From contig JBAYKX010000018.1 in the NCBI GenBank assembly GCA_041664345.1, positions 30,562 to 94,561 on the forward strand: a stretch of DNA of 64,000 nucleotides, written 5' to 3'. The notes beneath the pieces were generated by a model. It had not been told where the DNA came from. It searched no databases and was given only the letters and a program-made list of their open reading frames with translations. Source of the stretch: GWE2-40-63 sp041664345 (GTDB taxonomy: Bacteria > Bacteroidota > Bacteroidia > Bacteroidales > SZUA-534). Of the stretch, positions 43,939-52,472 are shown in pieces. The translations under genes were made by a program, and so were the position numbers. The first letter of the stretch is position 1. Every line of letters begins with the position of its first letter.

Positions 43939-46107
43939 ATGGAATTAACCAGTCATTTAAAAAAGCATTTCGGTTTTGATACTTTTAAAGGGAATCAGGA
44001 AGAAATCATTCAAAATTTGCTAGCACAAAGGGATACTTTTGTTCTTATGCCAACAGGAGGCGGAAAGTCATTGTGTTATCAGTTACCGGCTTTAATATTA
44101 GAAGGTACAGCCATTATAATTTCCCCATTGATTGCACTCATGAAGAATCAGGTAGATGCCATGAGAGGTTTTAGTGAAGTTGATGGGGTGGCTCATTTTC
44201 TTAATTCATCGTTGTCGAAATCGGAAATACAAGCCGTTAAAACCGACATTCTGGGTGGAAAAACAAAAATGCTTTATGTAGCTCCTGAATCGCTTACAAA
44301 AGAAGAAAACATAAAATTTTTAAAGCAACTTACCATATCCTTTTATGCTATTGATGAAGCACACTGTATATCGGAATGGGGTCATGATTTCAGGCCAGAA
44401 TACCGTCGGATAAGGCCAATTGTTGAGGAAATTGGGAAAGCTCCCATTATTGCATTAACAGCTACTGCTACCCCTAAAGTACAGAATGATATTCAAAAAA
44501 ATCTGGGAATGATTGATGCCGATGTTTTTAAATCATCCTTTAATCGGGCAAACCTTTATTACGAAATAAGACCAAAAACCGATGCTACCAAAGAAATCAT
44601 TAAAATTCTGAAGAACAATGTGGGTAGGTCAGGGATTATTTACTGTTTAAGTCGCAAAAAAGTGGAGGAATTAGCGGAAACCCTTCAAGTGAACGGTATT
44701 AGTGCGTTACCCTACCATGCCGGAATGGATTCAAATACCCGCTCGGGGAATCAGGATAAATTTTTGATGGAGGATGTTGACATTATTGTTGCAACCATTG
44801 CTTTTGGAATGGGTATCGATAAGCCCGATGTCCGGTTGGTAATTCACTATGACATCCCCAAAAGTTTGGAAGGTTATTATCAGGAAACTGGGCGAGCTGG
44901 TCGGGATGGAGGAGAAGGGAAATGTATAACTTTTTATTCTTACAAAGACATTCAGAAACTTGAGAAATTCATGCAGGGAAAACCGGTAGCCGAGCAGGAA
45001 ATTGGTCGTCATTTGCTGCTGGAAACAGTTTCGTATGCAGAATCAGCCCTATGTAGGCGCAAGCATTTGCTTCACTATTTTGGTGAGGATTATACTCAGG
45101 ATAATTGTGAATCATGCGATAATTGCCTGAATCCGAAAGAACAATTTGAGGGGATGGAATATGTTGAAATGGTTCTGCAAGTAGTATTGGCAGTAAAAGA
45201 GTATTTTAAAGCAGATCATATTGCCAGTATTCTTTGCGGAACAGCCAATTATGGAGTTAAATCGTACAAACATCACCACATACCCGAATTTGGTATTGGA
45301 AGTGAAAAAGATGTAAAATTTTGGAATGCTGTAATAAGGCAAATGCTTATTGCTAAGCTTTTATCAAAAGACATTGAAAATTATGGATTGCTTAAAATAA
45401 CACCCAAAGGACATGCTTTTTTAGAAAAACCGGAATCATTCATGCTCATACATGATCACGATTACGATAAAGAAGAAGAGGAATTATCGGCTCCACAGAG
45501 TGCGGGTTCAGCCGATCCAAATTTGTTCAGCATGTTGAAAGACTTGCGCAAAAAAATTGCCAAAGACAAAGGGTTACCTCCGTTTGTGATTTTTCAGGAT
45601 CCATCGTTGGAAGATATGTCCATTCATTATCCTATAACTTTAGACGAAATGCAGAATATGACCGGTGTTGGAGCAGGAAAAGCACAACGTTATGGAAAAG
45701 AATTTTGCGATTTGATTGCGGCTTATGTAGTTGAGAATGAAATTGACCGCCCGGTAGATTTGATTGTTAAATCCATTGTAAATAAATCGGGTTTAAAAGT
45801 ATATATTATCCAGAGCATCGATCGTAAAATTTCGTTAGAGGCTATTTCACAATCGAAAGGAATTGAAATGAATGATTTGCTGAAAGAGATTGAAGCCATT
45901 GTTTTTTCAGGAACAAAACTCAATATTGATTACTATATAAACGAGGTGCTTGACCAAGATCATCAGGATGAAGTATATGAATACTTTAAGGAAGTTGCTA
46001 AAAGTGAATCGATTCAAGAAGCCCTTACTGAGTTAGGTGAGGATGAATATACCGAAGAAGATATAAGGCTTATGCGTATAAAATTTCTTTGTAACGAGGG
46101 ACATTAA
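43939..46107 (+). CDS. recQ: ATP-dependent DNA helicase RecQ
   Basis: A 722-aa 3'-5' DNA helicase for recombination and fork repair. Superfamily 2 core: Walker A MPTGGGKS with Lys43, DEAH at 139-142 followed by CISEWGHDFRPEY, ALTATATP, and motif VI HYDIPKSLEGYYQETGRAGRDG. The RecQ zinc site cysteines are present (ALCRRKHLLHYF, CESCDNC), then an RQC winged helix and an HRDC domain (~525-605). A C-terminal extension of ~110 residues is typical of the longer Bacteroidota RecQ. It has its own terminator, and a repeat element lies between it and pcm. Confidence 0.96.
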   Translation: MELTSHLKKHFGFDTFKGNQEEIIQNLLAQRDTFVLMPTGGGKSLCYQLPALILEGTAIIISPLIALMKNQVDAMRGFSEVDGVAHFLNSSLSKSEIQAVKTDILGGKTKMLYVAPESLTKEENIKFLKQLTISFYAIDEAHCISEWGHDFRPEYRRIRPIVEEIGKAPIIALTATATPKVQNDIQKNLGMIDADVFKSSFNRANLYYEIRPKTDATKEIIKILKNNVGRSGIIYCLSRKKVEELAETLQVNGISALPYHAGMDSNTRSGNQDKFLMEDVDIIVATIAFGMGIDKPDVRLVIHYDIPKSLEGYYQETGRAGRDGGEGKCITFYSYKDIQKLEKFMQGKPVAEQEIGRHLLLETVSYAESALCRRKHLLHYFGEDYTQDNCESCDNCLNPKEQFEGMEYVEMVLQVVLAVKEYFKADHIASILCGTANYGVKSYKHHHIPEFGIGSEKDVKFWNAVIRQMLIAKLLSKDIENYGLLKITPKGHAFLEKPESFMLIHDHDYDKEEEELSAPQSAGSADPNLFSMLKDLRKKIAKDKGLPPFVIFQDPSLEDMSIHYPITLDEMQNMTGVGAGKAQRYGKEFCDLIAAYVVENEIDRPVDLIVKSIVNKSGLKVYIIQSIDRKISLEAISQSKGIEMNDLLKEIEAIVFSGTKLNIDYYINEVLDQDHQDEVYEYFKEVAKSESIQEALTELGEDEYTEEDIRLMRIKFLCNEGH

Positions 46108-46124
46108 AATATAATACCTGTAAT

Positions 46125-46158
46125 AAAAACCGCTTTGTAACCCTTAGCGGTTTTTTTT
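46125..46158 (+). terminator. Terminator after recQ
   Basis: A 10-bp stem AAAAACCGCT / AGCGGTTTTT with an 11-nt loop and an 8-T tract, 17 bp past the stop codon. The palindromic repeat starts immediately after it. Confidence 0.93.
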
Positions 46159-46161
46159 ATC

Positions 46162-46356
46162 AGGGAAATCGCTTTTAAAATATCCCGGAGGGATATAACT
46201 TGAATAGCCCCGTCCCGATATTTATCGGGATAACTCGGGGATTATAAATTTCCAGTATAAAATCGGCGCAAGCACTACTGTTTAATTGAAATTGTGTTGA
46301 ATACATGCGCCGAAAATGGGAATTTAAAAATTGAAATTATTAAAAGCGATTTCTCT
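46162..46356. repeat. Dispersed palindromic repeat, copy B
   Basis: A ~195-bp relative of 1080-1282, with the same outer inverted repeat (AGGGAAATCGCTTTTAA ... TTAAAAGCGATTTCTCT), the block AACTTGAATAGCCCCG, and the inner pair CGGCGCA / TGCGCCG. The central hairpin differs: here it is built on CCCGATATTTATCGGG. The shared frame and variable core suggest a mobile non-coding family. It occupies most of the 304-bp recQ-pcm gap. Confidence 0.8.
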
Positions 46357-46411
46357 GGTTTTTTTATCCATTAAGAACAAAATACTTAATCCTCAGATAA
46401 ATAGTAGGATT

Positions 46412-47062
46412 TTATTTATCGTTGGCTGTTCCCTTTAGCAAAGGAACAAAAGAAAAAGCACCATGGTTTTCTTCTAATAATTCACCAGAATTGGTTTTAA
46501 TATAGCGCATCATGGTTTGCGTTTTTTCACCAATAGGGACAACCATAAAACCCCCTGACTTAAGTTGTTCAATAAGTAGTTTTGGAATATCAGGAGCTCC
46601 TGCGGTTATCAATATCTTATCGTAAGGGCCATAGGTAGGTTTTCCCAAATAACCATCACCATAAAAAAATTGGGGATTGTAACCTAATTTGGGCAGAAAC
46701 TGCTGTGTTTTCAGAAATAATCCCCGCTGCCGCTCAATGGTATAAACTTTGGCTCCAAGTTCAATTAACACCGCCGTTTGATATCCGGAACCGGTGCCAA
46801 TTTCAAGTACTTTGTCCCCTTTTACTAACTCAAGTAATTCTGTTTGTTTTGCTACCGTAAAAGGCTGCGAGATGGTTTGACCGCTACCAATGGGAAATGC
46901 TTTATCAACATAAGCAAAATTTACAAAGGCACTGTCCATAAACTGATGCCGCGGAATTTTTCCAATGGCATCAATTACCCGCTTATCTTTTATTCCTTTT
47001 TGGATAAGCTCATTTACCAATTGTTGCCTAAGTCCCTTTTCCCTGTATCCGTCGTTATGCAT
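46412..47062 (-). CDS. pcm: Protein-L-isoaspartate O-methyltransferase
   Basis: A 216-aa SAM-dependent repair enzyme that methylates isoaspartyl residues in aged proteins. It shows the family motifs PRHQFMDSAF, AYVDKAFPIGSGQTISQPFTVA (residues before the Rossmann core), VLEIGTGSGYQTAVL (SAM site), FYGDGYLGKPTYGPYDKILITAGAP and FMVVPIGEK. Length and order match Pcm. The start ATG at 47062 gives the usual short helix before the core (MHNDGYREKGLRQQLVNEL). It is convergent with recQ, with a dispersed repeat between. Confidence 0.94.
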   Translation of the reverse strand: MHNDGYREKGLRQQLVNELIQKGIKDKRVIDAIGKIPRHQFMDSAFVNFAYVDKAFPIGSGQTISQPFTVAKQTELLELVKGDKVLEIGTGSGYQTAVLIELGAKVYTIERQRGLFLKTQQFLPKLGYNPQFFYGDGYLGKPTYGPYDKILITAGAPDIPKLLIEQLKSGGFMVVPIGEKTQTMMRYIKTNSGELLEENHGAFSFVPLLKGTANDK

Positions 47063-47172
47063 CTAATCCTATTTATTAAGGTTCACAAGATAAAATATTT
47101 AATCTAATGAATGAATTCGTGGACTGTTTTTGTTTTTACATTTCTAAATGCGGTTTCCCTGCTAATTTACTG

Positions 47173-47202
47173 TTGATACTATGGGTGAATTTACTATTTT
47201 TG
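47173..47202 (+). promoter_or_regulatory. Promoter of the FtsX-like permease gene
   Basis: TTG (47173-47175) and TATTTTTG (47195-47202) are 19 bp apart, a good Bacteroidota promoter. Because the -7 box lies inside the first codons of the longest frame (ATG 47181), the real start must be downstream, with TTG 47226 the best candidate. Confidence 0.6.
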
Positions 47203-47225
47203 CTTCCACGTTAAATCCTAAAACA

Positions 47226-48470
47226 TTGAATGCAGAACTCTTTATTGCTCGTAAAATAACCCAATCGGGGGATAATAAGCGACAAATTTCAGGACCCATC
47301 GTTAAGATTGCCGTTTTTGGTATTGCACTTGGCTTAGCGGTAATGATTTTGAGCGTTGCCATTGTTACCGGGTTTAAAAATGAGGTTAAAAATAAAGTCA
47401 TTGGCTTTGGATCGCACATTCAAATTACTAATTTCGACTCAAATAATTCCTTTGAAACTACGCCTATTTATAAAGGCCAGATTTCGCAGGAATTGATAAA
47501 CCAAATTGAAGGGGTAAAACATTCTCAAATTTTTATCACCAAATCGGGTATCATTAAAACGAACCAAAATATTCAAGCCATAATTCTTAAAGGCGTTGAT
47601 AATAGTTATGACTGGACTTTTTTGCAAAGTTGCCTTACACAAGGGAATGTTCCGTTGTTTAACGATACTATTAAATCGAACCAGATTTTAATTTCAGAGT
47701 ACATTTCGAATTTATTGCAATTAAAAATTAGGGATAATTTGACCGTTTATTTTGTGCAGGATCCTCCAAGAATGAGGCCTTTTTCGGTTTGCGGTATTTA
47801 TAAGACCAGTATTGAGGATTTCGACAAATCGTTTGCTTTGGTTGATTTGCGGCACCTTCAGAAGTTGAATAATTGGAATGAGGAACAAATTAGCGGTTAC
47901 GAAATACTGATTCATAATTACGATAAACTGGATGCATTAACCGATAGTGTATTTGATGTGGCTGGGTACCAGTTTACCGAAGATGGCTCAAAACTTAAAA
48001 TCAGTAACATTAAACAGCGATATCCTCAAATATTCGATTGGCTTAACCTGCAAGATATTAATGTATGGATCATATTGGCTCTTATGCTTGTTGTTGCTGG
48101 ATTTAATATGATATCGGGGCTGCTTATCTTAATACTTGAGCGAACAAATATGATAGGATTATTAAAAGCACTTGGTTATAATAACTGGGAAATACGTAAA
48201 ATATTCCTTTATCAGTCGGGTTTTTTAATTTCAAAAGGACTGTTTTGGGGAAATATTATTGGTATCGCCCTATGTTTGGTTCAATATTATTTCGGAATTA
48301 TACCTTTGGATGCTTCGGTTTATTACATTGACAAAGTTCCTATCAATTTACAGATTTTACCACTAATCTATCTAAATATAGGAACGTTGCTGCTTACCTT
48401 AGGCATGATGATAATACCTTCCTTATTAATAACGCGCATTAGTCCGGCAAATGCTATTAAGTTCAATTAG
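47226..48470 (+). CDS. LolC/E-type ABC transporter permease (FtsX family)
   Basis: A ~414-aa inner-membrane permease of the lipoprotein-release/FtsX type. One N-terminal helix (VKIAVFGIALGLAVMILSVAIV) precedes a ~230-residue periplasmic MacB-PCD-like domain. Three C-terminal helices follow, with the FtsX motif LLILILERTNMIGLLKALGYNNWEIRKIFLYQ. The start is set at TTG 47226, giving the family-like MNAELFIARKI; the ATG at 47181 adds 15 residues and overlaps a promoter. No ATPase gene is adjacent, so the LolD-type partner is encoded elsewhere. It likely extracts lipoproteins for outer-membrane delivery. Confidence 0.86.
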   Translation: MNAELFIARKITQSGDNKRQISGPIVKIAVFGIALGLAVMILSVAIVTGFKNEVKNKVIGFGSHIQITNFDSNNSFETTPIYKGQISQELINQIEGVKHSQIFITKSGIIKTNQNIQAIILKGVDNSYDWTFLQSCLTQGNVPLFNDTIKSNQILISEYISNLLQLKIRDNLTVYFVQDPPRMRPFSVCGIYKTSIEDFDKSFALVDLRHLQKLNNWNEEQISGYEILIHNYDKLDALTDSVFDVAGYQFTEDGSKLKISNIKQRYPQIFDWLNLQDINVWIILALMLVVAGFNMISGLLILILERTNMIGLLKALGYNNWEIRKIFLYQSGFLISKGLFWGNIIGIALCLVQYYFGIIPLDASVYYIDKVPINLQILPLIYLNIGTLLLTLGMMIIPSLLITRISPANAIKFN

Positions 48471-48533
48471 GGTTTGTTTTCCGCATTGATATTGAGGAAA
48501 AACCTCACTCATAGTTATTTACTGATGACCCAA

Positions 48534-49007
48534 TTACTCTTTTAGTGAAGAACTTCTTTCACCCGATGCTCCGGGTTTTCTTCGATGGTAATATTTCTTT
48601 TTAGGTTTTGCGGTTTTGGGAACATCAGTAGTAACTTCAGTCACCGAGTCTTTTATAGCAACTGCAGGAACAACCGCAATAGTTGGTTTGATAACCGGTT
48701 TGTTTGGTGTATTTTTTGGTGCATTGCTATGCCTAGGAAATTCTTTGCGGGGGTTTCTATTATCTTGGGTGAGTGATGATTTAAACCGCTCCAAAGTCAA
48801 GGTAACATCTTCTTTCTGATTCATAAAATCTACTTCATGAATACGATGGACTCTTTTTATCCGAAAGAAATTAACTACTGAAAGGGCTAATGCAGCCGCT
48901 GCAATTAAAAGAGCAATAGAGCTTGTTCCTTCAAAAATGCCCGTAGAGGCATATATTGGAACGGTAAGGAATAGTACTATTCCAAATGTGATTAATGTTT
49001 TTATCAT
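48534..49007 (-). CDS. Small two-helix membrane protein with basic tail
   Basis: A 157-aa protein that I cannot assign to a family. Two hydrophobic segments (IKTLITFGIVLFLTVPIYA and SSIALLIAAAALALSVVNFF) are followed by a polar, probably disordered cytoplasmic tail. The tail is rich in Lys, Pro and Thr (NTPNKPVIKPTIAVVP, KTAKPKKKYYHRRKPG). It lies 20 bp after mgtE on the same strand and so is likely cotranscribed with mgtE and rsmA. No function can be proposed. Confidence 0.65.
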   Translation of the reverse strand: MIKTLITFGIVLFLTVPIYASTGIFEGTSSIALLIAAAALALSVVNFFRIKRVHRIHEVDFMNQKEDVTLTLERFKSSLTQDNRNPRKEFPRHSNAPKNTPNKPVIKPTIAVVPAVAIKDSVTEVTTDVPKTAKPKKKYYHRRKPGASGERSSSLKE

Positions 49008-49027
49008 ACTTTACGTTTTAAATTCAA

Positions 49028-50389
49028 CTACATCAGAAATAAATAAAAGAATCGGCCAATATAAAAATAAATAAACAAACCTATCACGTCATTAATTGTA
49101 GTAATAAAAGGACCGGTTGCAACTGCCGGATCAATTTTTATTCGGTGAAGGAACAGAGGAATAAAAGTACCAAATAGCGAAGCAAAAATAATTTCAACTA
49201 CCAAAGCCACACTAACTGAAAGAGTTAGCGAAAGTGAATGGTGAATGGCTATATTGTATATCAACAAAAGGGAGCTTAAGATTAACCCATTTAGCAGAGC
49301 TATGGTAACTTCTTTAATTAATTTGCGACCTGTAGAATCCAAACCTAACGATTTATTAGCCAAACCTTGCACAATAATTGATGAGGATTGAATCCCTGCA
49401 TTACCGCCCATAGCCGTAATTAAAGTAATAAAAATGGCCATTTCAGGGTATATTTTTAATTCATCGGCAAAACCTCCAATAATTAAAGAACCTAAAACCC
49501 CACCAACCATACCAATAAAAAGCCACGGAATGCGAGCCCGGGTAAGCTTAAAAATTGAATCCGATGCCTCAACATCGCCGCTAATACCCGAAATCATTTG
49601 GTAGTCTTTCTCTGCACCTTCCTTTATTACATCCACAATGTCATCAATGGTAATTCTTCCCTTAAGCCTTCCAATAGTATCAACCACCGGAATTGCCACC
49701 AGATTGTATTTTTCCATTATGTTTGCCACTTTCTCTGCTTCAGTTTCTGTTTTTACTGAAATGATGTCGGTATTGCAAATATTTTTAATTAACGTTTTTT
49801 CGGGAGCAAGTATAAGCTTTTTTAGTGGGAGCGTTCCTTTAAGAACATTCGAGTCGTCAACAACATAAACAAAATAAATTTCATCAACTTCTTCTGCTTG
49901 TTTGCGTATGGCGTCAATGCAGGAACTTACCGCCCAATTTTCATTTACTGAAACCAATTCAGTGGCCATTAATCCACCTGCCGTGTCTTCATCATAATTC
50001 AGTAAATCAACAATATCGCCGGCTTGTTCTACATCACTAATATGCGAAAGGACTTCATCCTGCTTTTTTTCAGGTAATTCACCAATAATGTCCGCAGCAT
50101 CATCAGAGTCCATGTTATCAATGAACACCGAAGCAATTTCTTCACTTGATAGATGCTGCAGAAATTCTTCCCGCACATCTTCTTCCATTTCTACCAGCAC
50201 ATCGGCTGCCAGATCTTTGTTCAGATGCAAATAAATAAAACGGGCATCTTCAGCATCTACTTCATCAAATATTTCAGCAATATCAACTGGATGCAAATCG
50301 TTGGTAAGATTTTGCACCAGTTCAATGTCTTGCTGCTGAATGCCAACAACCAGTTTTTCAATATAATCTCTGGTTAATTCAAAATGCAT
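49028..50389 (-). CDS. mgtE: Magnesium transporter MgtE
   Basis: A 453-aa Mg2+ channel. The cytoplasmic MgtE N domain (~20-125: DLHPVDIAEIFDEVDAED, MDSDDAADIIGELPE) is followed by paired CBS domains (~130-255: ATELVSVNENWAVSSCIDAI, AIPVVDTIGRLKGRITIDDIVDVI). A plug helix and five transmembrane helices follow, carrying the ion-selective motifs of the family (FITLITAMGGNAGIQSSSI, ATGPFITTINDVIGLFIYF). Length and order are standard. It starts 9 bp after rsmA and is probably in one operon with it. Confidence 0.95.
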   Translation of the reverse strand: MHFELTRDYIEKLVVGIQQQDIELVQNLTNDLHPVDIAEIFDEVDAEDARFIYLHLNKDLAADVLVEMEEDVREEFLQHLSSEEIASVFIDNMDSDDAADIIGELPEKKQDEVLSHISDVEQAGDIVDLLNYDEDTAGGLMATELVSVNENWAVSSCIDAIRKQAEEVDEIYFVYVVDDSNVLKGTLPLKKLILAPEKTLIKNICNTDIISVKTETEAEKVANIMEKYNLVAIPVVDTIGRLKGRITIDDIVDVIKEGAEKDYQMISGISGDVEASDSIFKLTRARIPWLFIGMVGGVLGSLIIGGFADELKIYPEMAIFITLITAMGGNAGIQSSSIIVQGLANKSLGLDSTGRKLIKEVTIALLNGLILSSLLLIYNIAIHHSLSLTLSVSVALVVEIIFASLFGTFIPLFLHRIKIDPAVATGPFITTINDVIGLFIYFYIGRFFYLFLM

Positions 50390-50398
50390 AAATCGATT

Positions 50399-51184
50399 CT
50401 ATTTAGCTTCTTTAAGTAGATTTTCTATTAATAATGTAAGTTCAATAAATTCCTGAACACCCAATTGCTCAGGGCGTTTACGAAATATTTCCTGATCGGG
50501 CTTCAAATTTAGTAAAATACTTTTTAAGCTATTCGATAAAGTTTTCCTCCGTTGATTGAACCCGGTTTTAATTACTCTAAAATATAATTTTTCATCGCAG
50601 GGCAATTGACTCACTTGATTCCGAACTATGCGGATTACGCCTGATTTAACTTTAGGAGGTGGGTCGAACACTTGCTCATTTACCGTAAAAAGGTACTCAA
50701 TGGTATAAAAAGTCTGTAGCAAAACACTGGTTATACCATAAGTTTTTGACCCTGGTTTTGCGGCAATGCGCTCAGCCACTTCTTTTTGAAACATTCCAAC
50801 CATTTCAGGAACTAAATCACGGTGTTCAAGTATCTTGAAGAGAATCTGGCTCGAAATGTTAAAAGGAAAATTGCCAATAATGGCTATTGGCTCCTGAAAT
50901 AGCTTATCGAGCGGTAGCTTTAAAAAATCGCCCTGAATTATTTTAGCTTCCAATTGAGGAAAGTTCTTTTCCAAATATGCAACTGATTCTCTGTCAATTT
51001 CAACTACCCACAAATTATTTGTTTTATTTTCAAGCAAATATTGAGTTAAAATTCCCATTCCCGGACCAATTTCAAGTATCAGCTTTGGAGCTAATGGCGA
51101 AAAACTCTCTGATATTTTACGGGCAATATTTTGATCTTTAAGAAAATGCTGACCTAAATGCTTTTTTGCCCGAACTTTTTCCAT
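50399..51184 (-). CDS. rsmA: 16S rRNA dimethyladenosine transferase (RsmA/KsgA)
   Basis: A 261-aa methyltransferase making the two N6,N6-dimethyladenosines near the 3' end of 16S rRNA during small-subunit maturation. It begins with the family start LGQHFLKDQNIARKI. The SAM-binding motif is ILEIGPGMGILTQYLL, and the catalytic motif IV reads IGNFPFNISSQI (NFPF, an accepted variant of NLPY). The C-terminal helical domain has FNQRRKTLSNSLKS. It lies upstream of mgtE on the minus strand, an order often seen in Bacteroidota. Confidence 0.95.
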   Translation of the reverse strand: MEKVRAKKHLGQHFLKDQNIARKISESFSPLAPKLILEIGPGMGILTQYLLENKTNNLWVVEIDRESVAYLEKNFPQLEAKIIQGDFLKLPLDKLFQEPIAIIGNFPFNISSQILFKILEHRDLVPEMVGMFQKEVAERIAAKPGSKTYGITSVLLQTFYTIEYLFTVNEQVFDPPPKVKSGVIRIVRNQVSQLPCDEKLYFRVIKTGFNQRRKTLSNSLKSILLNLKPDQEIFRKRPEQLGVQEFIELTLLIENLLKEAK

Positions 51185-51372
51185 ATCTGTGGTTTTAAAA
51201 TCGGCGCAATTTACGGTTTTACATTAATAATTATTCCATTAATTGAACTGATTTTTAATGAAGCAGAAGATTTACATTAAATCCGTAGGTAATTATTAAG
51301 TATTCAAGTCCTAACTTCCAGAATCAACATAATTAGAAACAGTTACTAAACTAAATTGATAAAATTGTCTGT

Positions 51373-51380
51373 TATCTTTG
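51373..51380 (+). promoter_or_regulatory. -7 box (TATCTTTG) before the flippase-like gene
   Basis: A perfect TAnnTTTG match ending 5 bp before the ATG at 51386. It supports that ATG over the earlier in-frame start at 51356 and implies a near-leaderless mRNA. No convincing -33 element at standard spacing. Confidence 0.45.
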
Positions 51381-51385
51381 CTGGT

Positions 51386-52332
51386 ATGGATTGGAAAAAT
51401 ATATTAATCAGAATATTAAAAATTGGGATCATTGCGGGAAGTATTTATTTTATTGGATACCGGCTTTGGAATGAATATCAAAGTGGTGTATTTGCTTTTG
51501 AACAAAATAAACTAACTAGCTTTTCATATACCAGTTTACTCTTGGTTTTTACATTAGTTTTTGTTAATTGGTTTATTGAATCCATTAAATGGAGGCAGCT
51601 TTTAATTCCTGTTCAGCTTATTTCGTTTTCCGATGCGTTGAAATCGGTTCTTGCCGGAATTTCAGTTTCAATTTTCACCCCGAATCGCATTGGCGAATTT
51701 GGGGGTCGTATTTTAATTCTTCAAAAAAGTGTACGGATGCAGGGTGTTTTTGCCTCTTTGGTTGGAAATTTTGCTCAAACATTGGTAACGTTAATTGCCG
51801 GGGTGCTATTTTTTCCTTTTTATATCCAAAATCTATCTGTTTACAATAAATCCAATGAACCTTTATTAGTAACTTTATCAGTAATAGCGGCTGTTGTTGG
51901 ATTGTTACTTTTTTTTAATATTAAAAAACTGGCAATGAAAGTTCTAATCATTCCCTGGTTTAAAAAAAAACAACAATTTTTCAACTTCTTACTCACGTAC
52001 GCGCGCATCGATTTATTAAAATGTCTAGGGTTCAGTGCACTGCGATATTTAATTTTTACGTTCCAATTCTATCTGTTATTGAATTTTTTCGGGGTTCAAT
52101 TAAGCTATACTACAGCAATAATTGCCATTAGTCAAGTATTTTTATAATGACTTTTATTCCAACTTTTGCCTTGGCTGAATTAGGTGTCAGGGGTTCCGTT
52201 GCGGTATTAGTAATAGGAACACTATCGCCACTTTCATCAGCAATTATAGCCGCTAGTGTATTGCTTTGGATTATTAATTTAGCACTGCCGGCTTTGGTAG
52301 GAGCTCAGTTTTTATACCGTTTCAAAGTGTAA
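51386..52332 (+). pseudogene. UPF0104/lysylphosphatidylglycerol-synthase-like flippase domain protein, frameshifted
   Basis: An inner-membrane protein with about eight helices resembling the UPF0104/AglD-type family (FVNWFIESIKWRQLL, FTPNRIGEFGGRILIL, TFIPTFALAELGVRGS). The first frame ends at TAA 52145 after SQVFL. The next phase continues directly as IMTFIPTFALAELGVRG to TAA at 52332. One missing T in the run GTATTTTTA (52139-52143) accounts for the break, giving SQVFFIMTFIPTF when restored. The ATG at 51386 follows a promoter box; the longer start at 51356 does not. As written it is a 253-residue fragment plus a 61-residue fragment. Confidence 0.88.
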
Positions 52333-52417
52333 CAGATAATTCTGCTCCAAAAATAAACTAACGAAATATACAAAAGTATTTTCATCTAAATTGACATTTC
52401 GAAGTAGATACAAAAGT

Positions 52418-52447
52418 AAAAGGCCATCCATTTATGGACAGCCTTTT
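52418..52447. terminator. Bidirectional terminator between flippase and GH3 genes
   Basis: AAAAGGC pairs with GCCTTTT, and TCCAT with ATGGA, around a 2-nt loop with a small internal mismatch. Runs of A on one side and T on the other suit termination of both convergent genes. Confidence 0.8.
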
Positions 52448-52472
52448 TCTAAGTCATTACCGCAGTAAGTTT

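Noticed and set aside
47181..47225. ATG at 47181 as start of the FtsX-like permease
   Set aside because: A TTG-N19-TATTTTTG promoter overlaps these codons and the family N-terminus begins at 47226.
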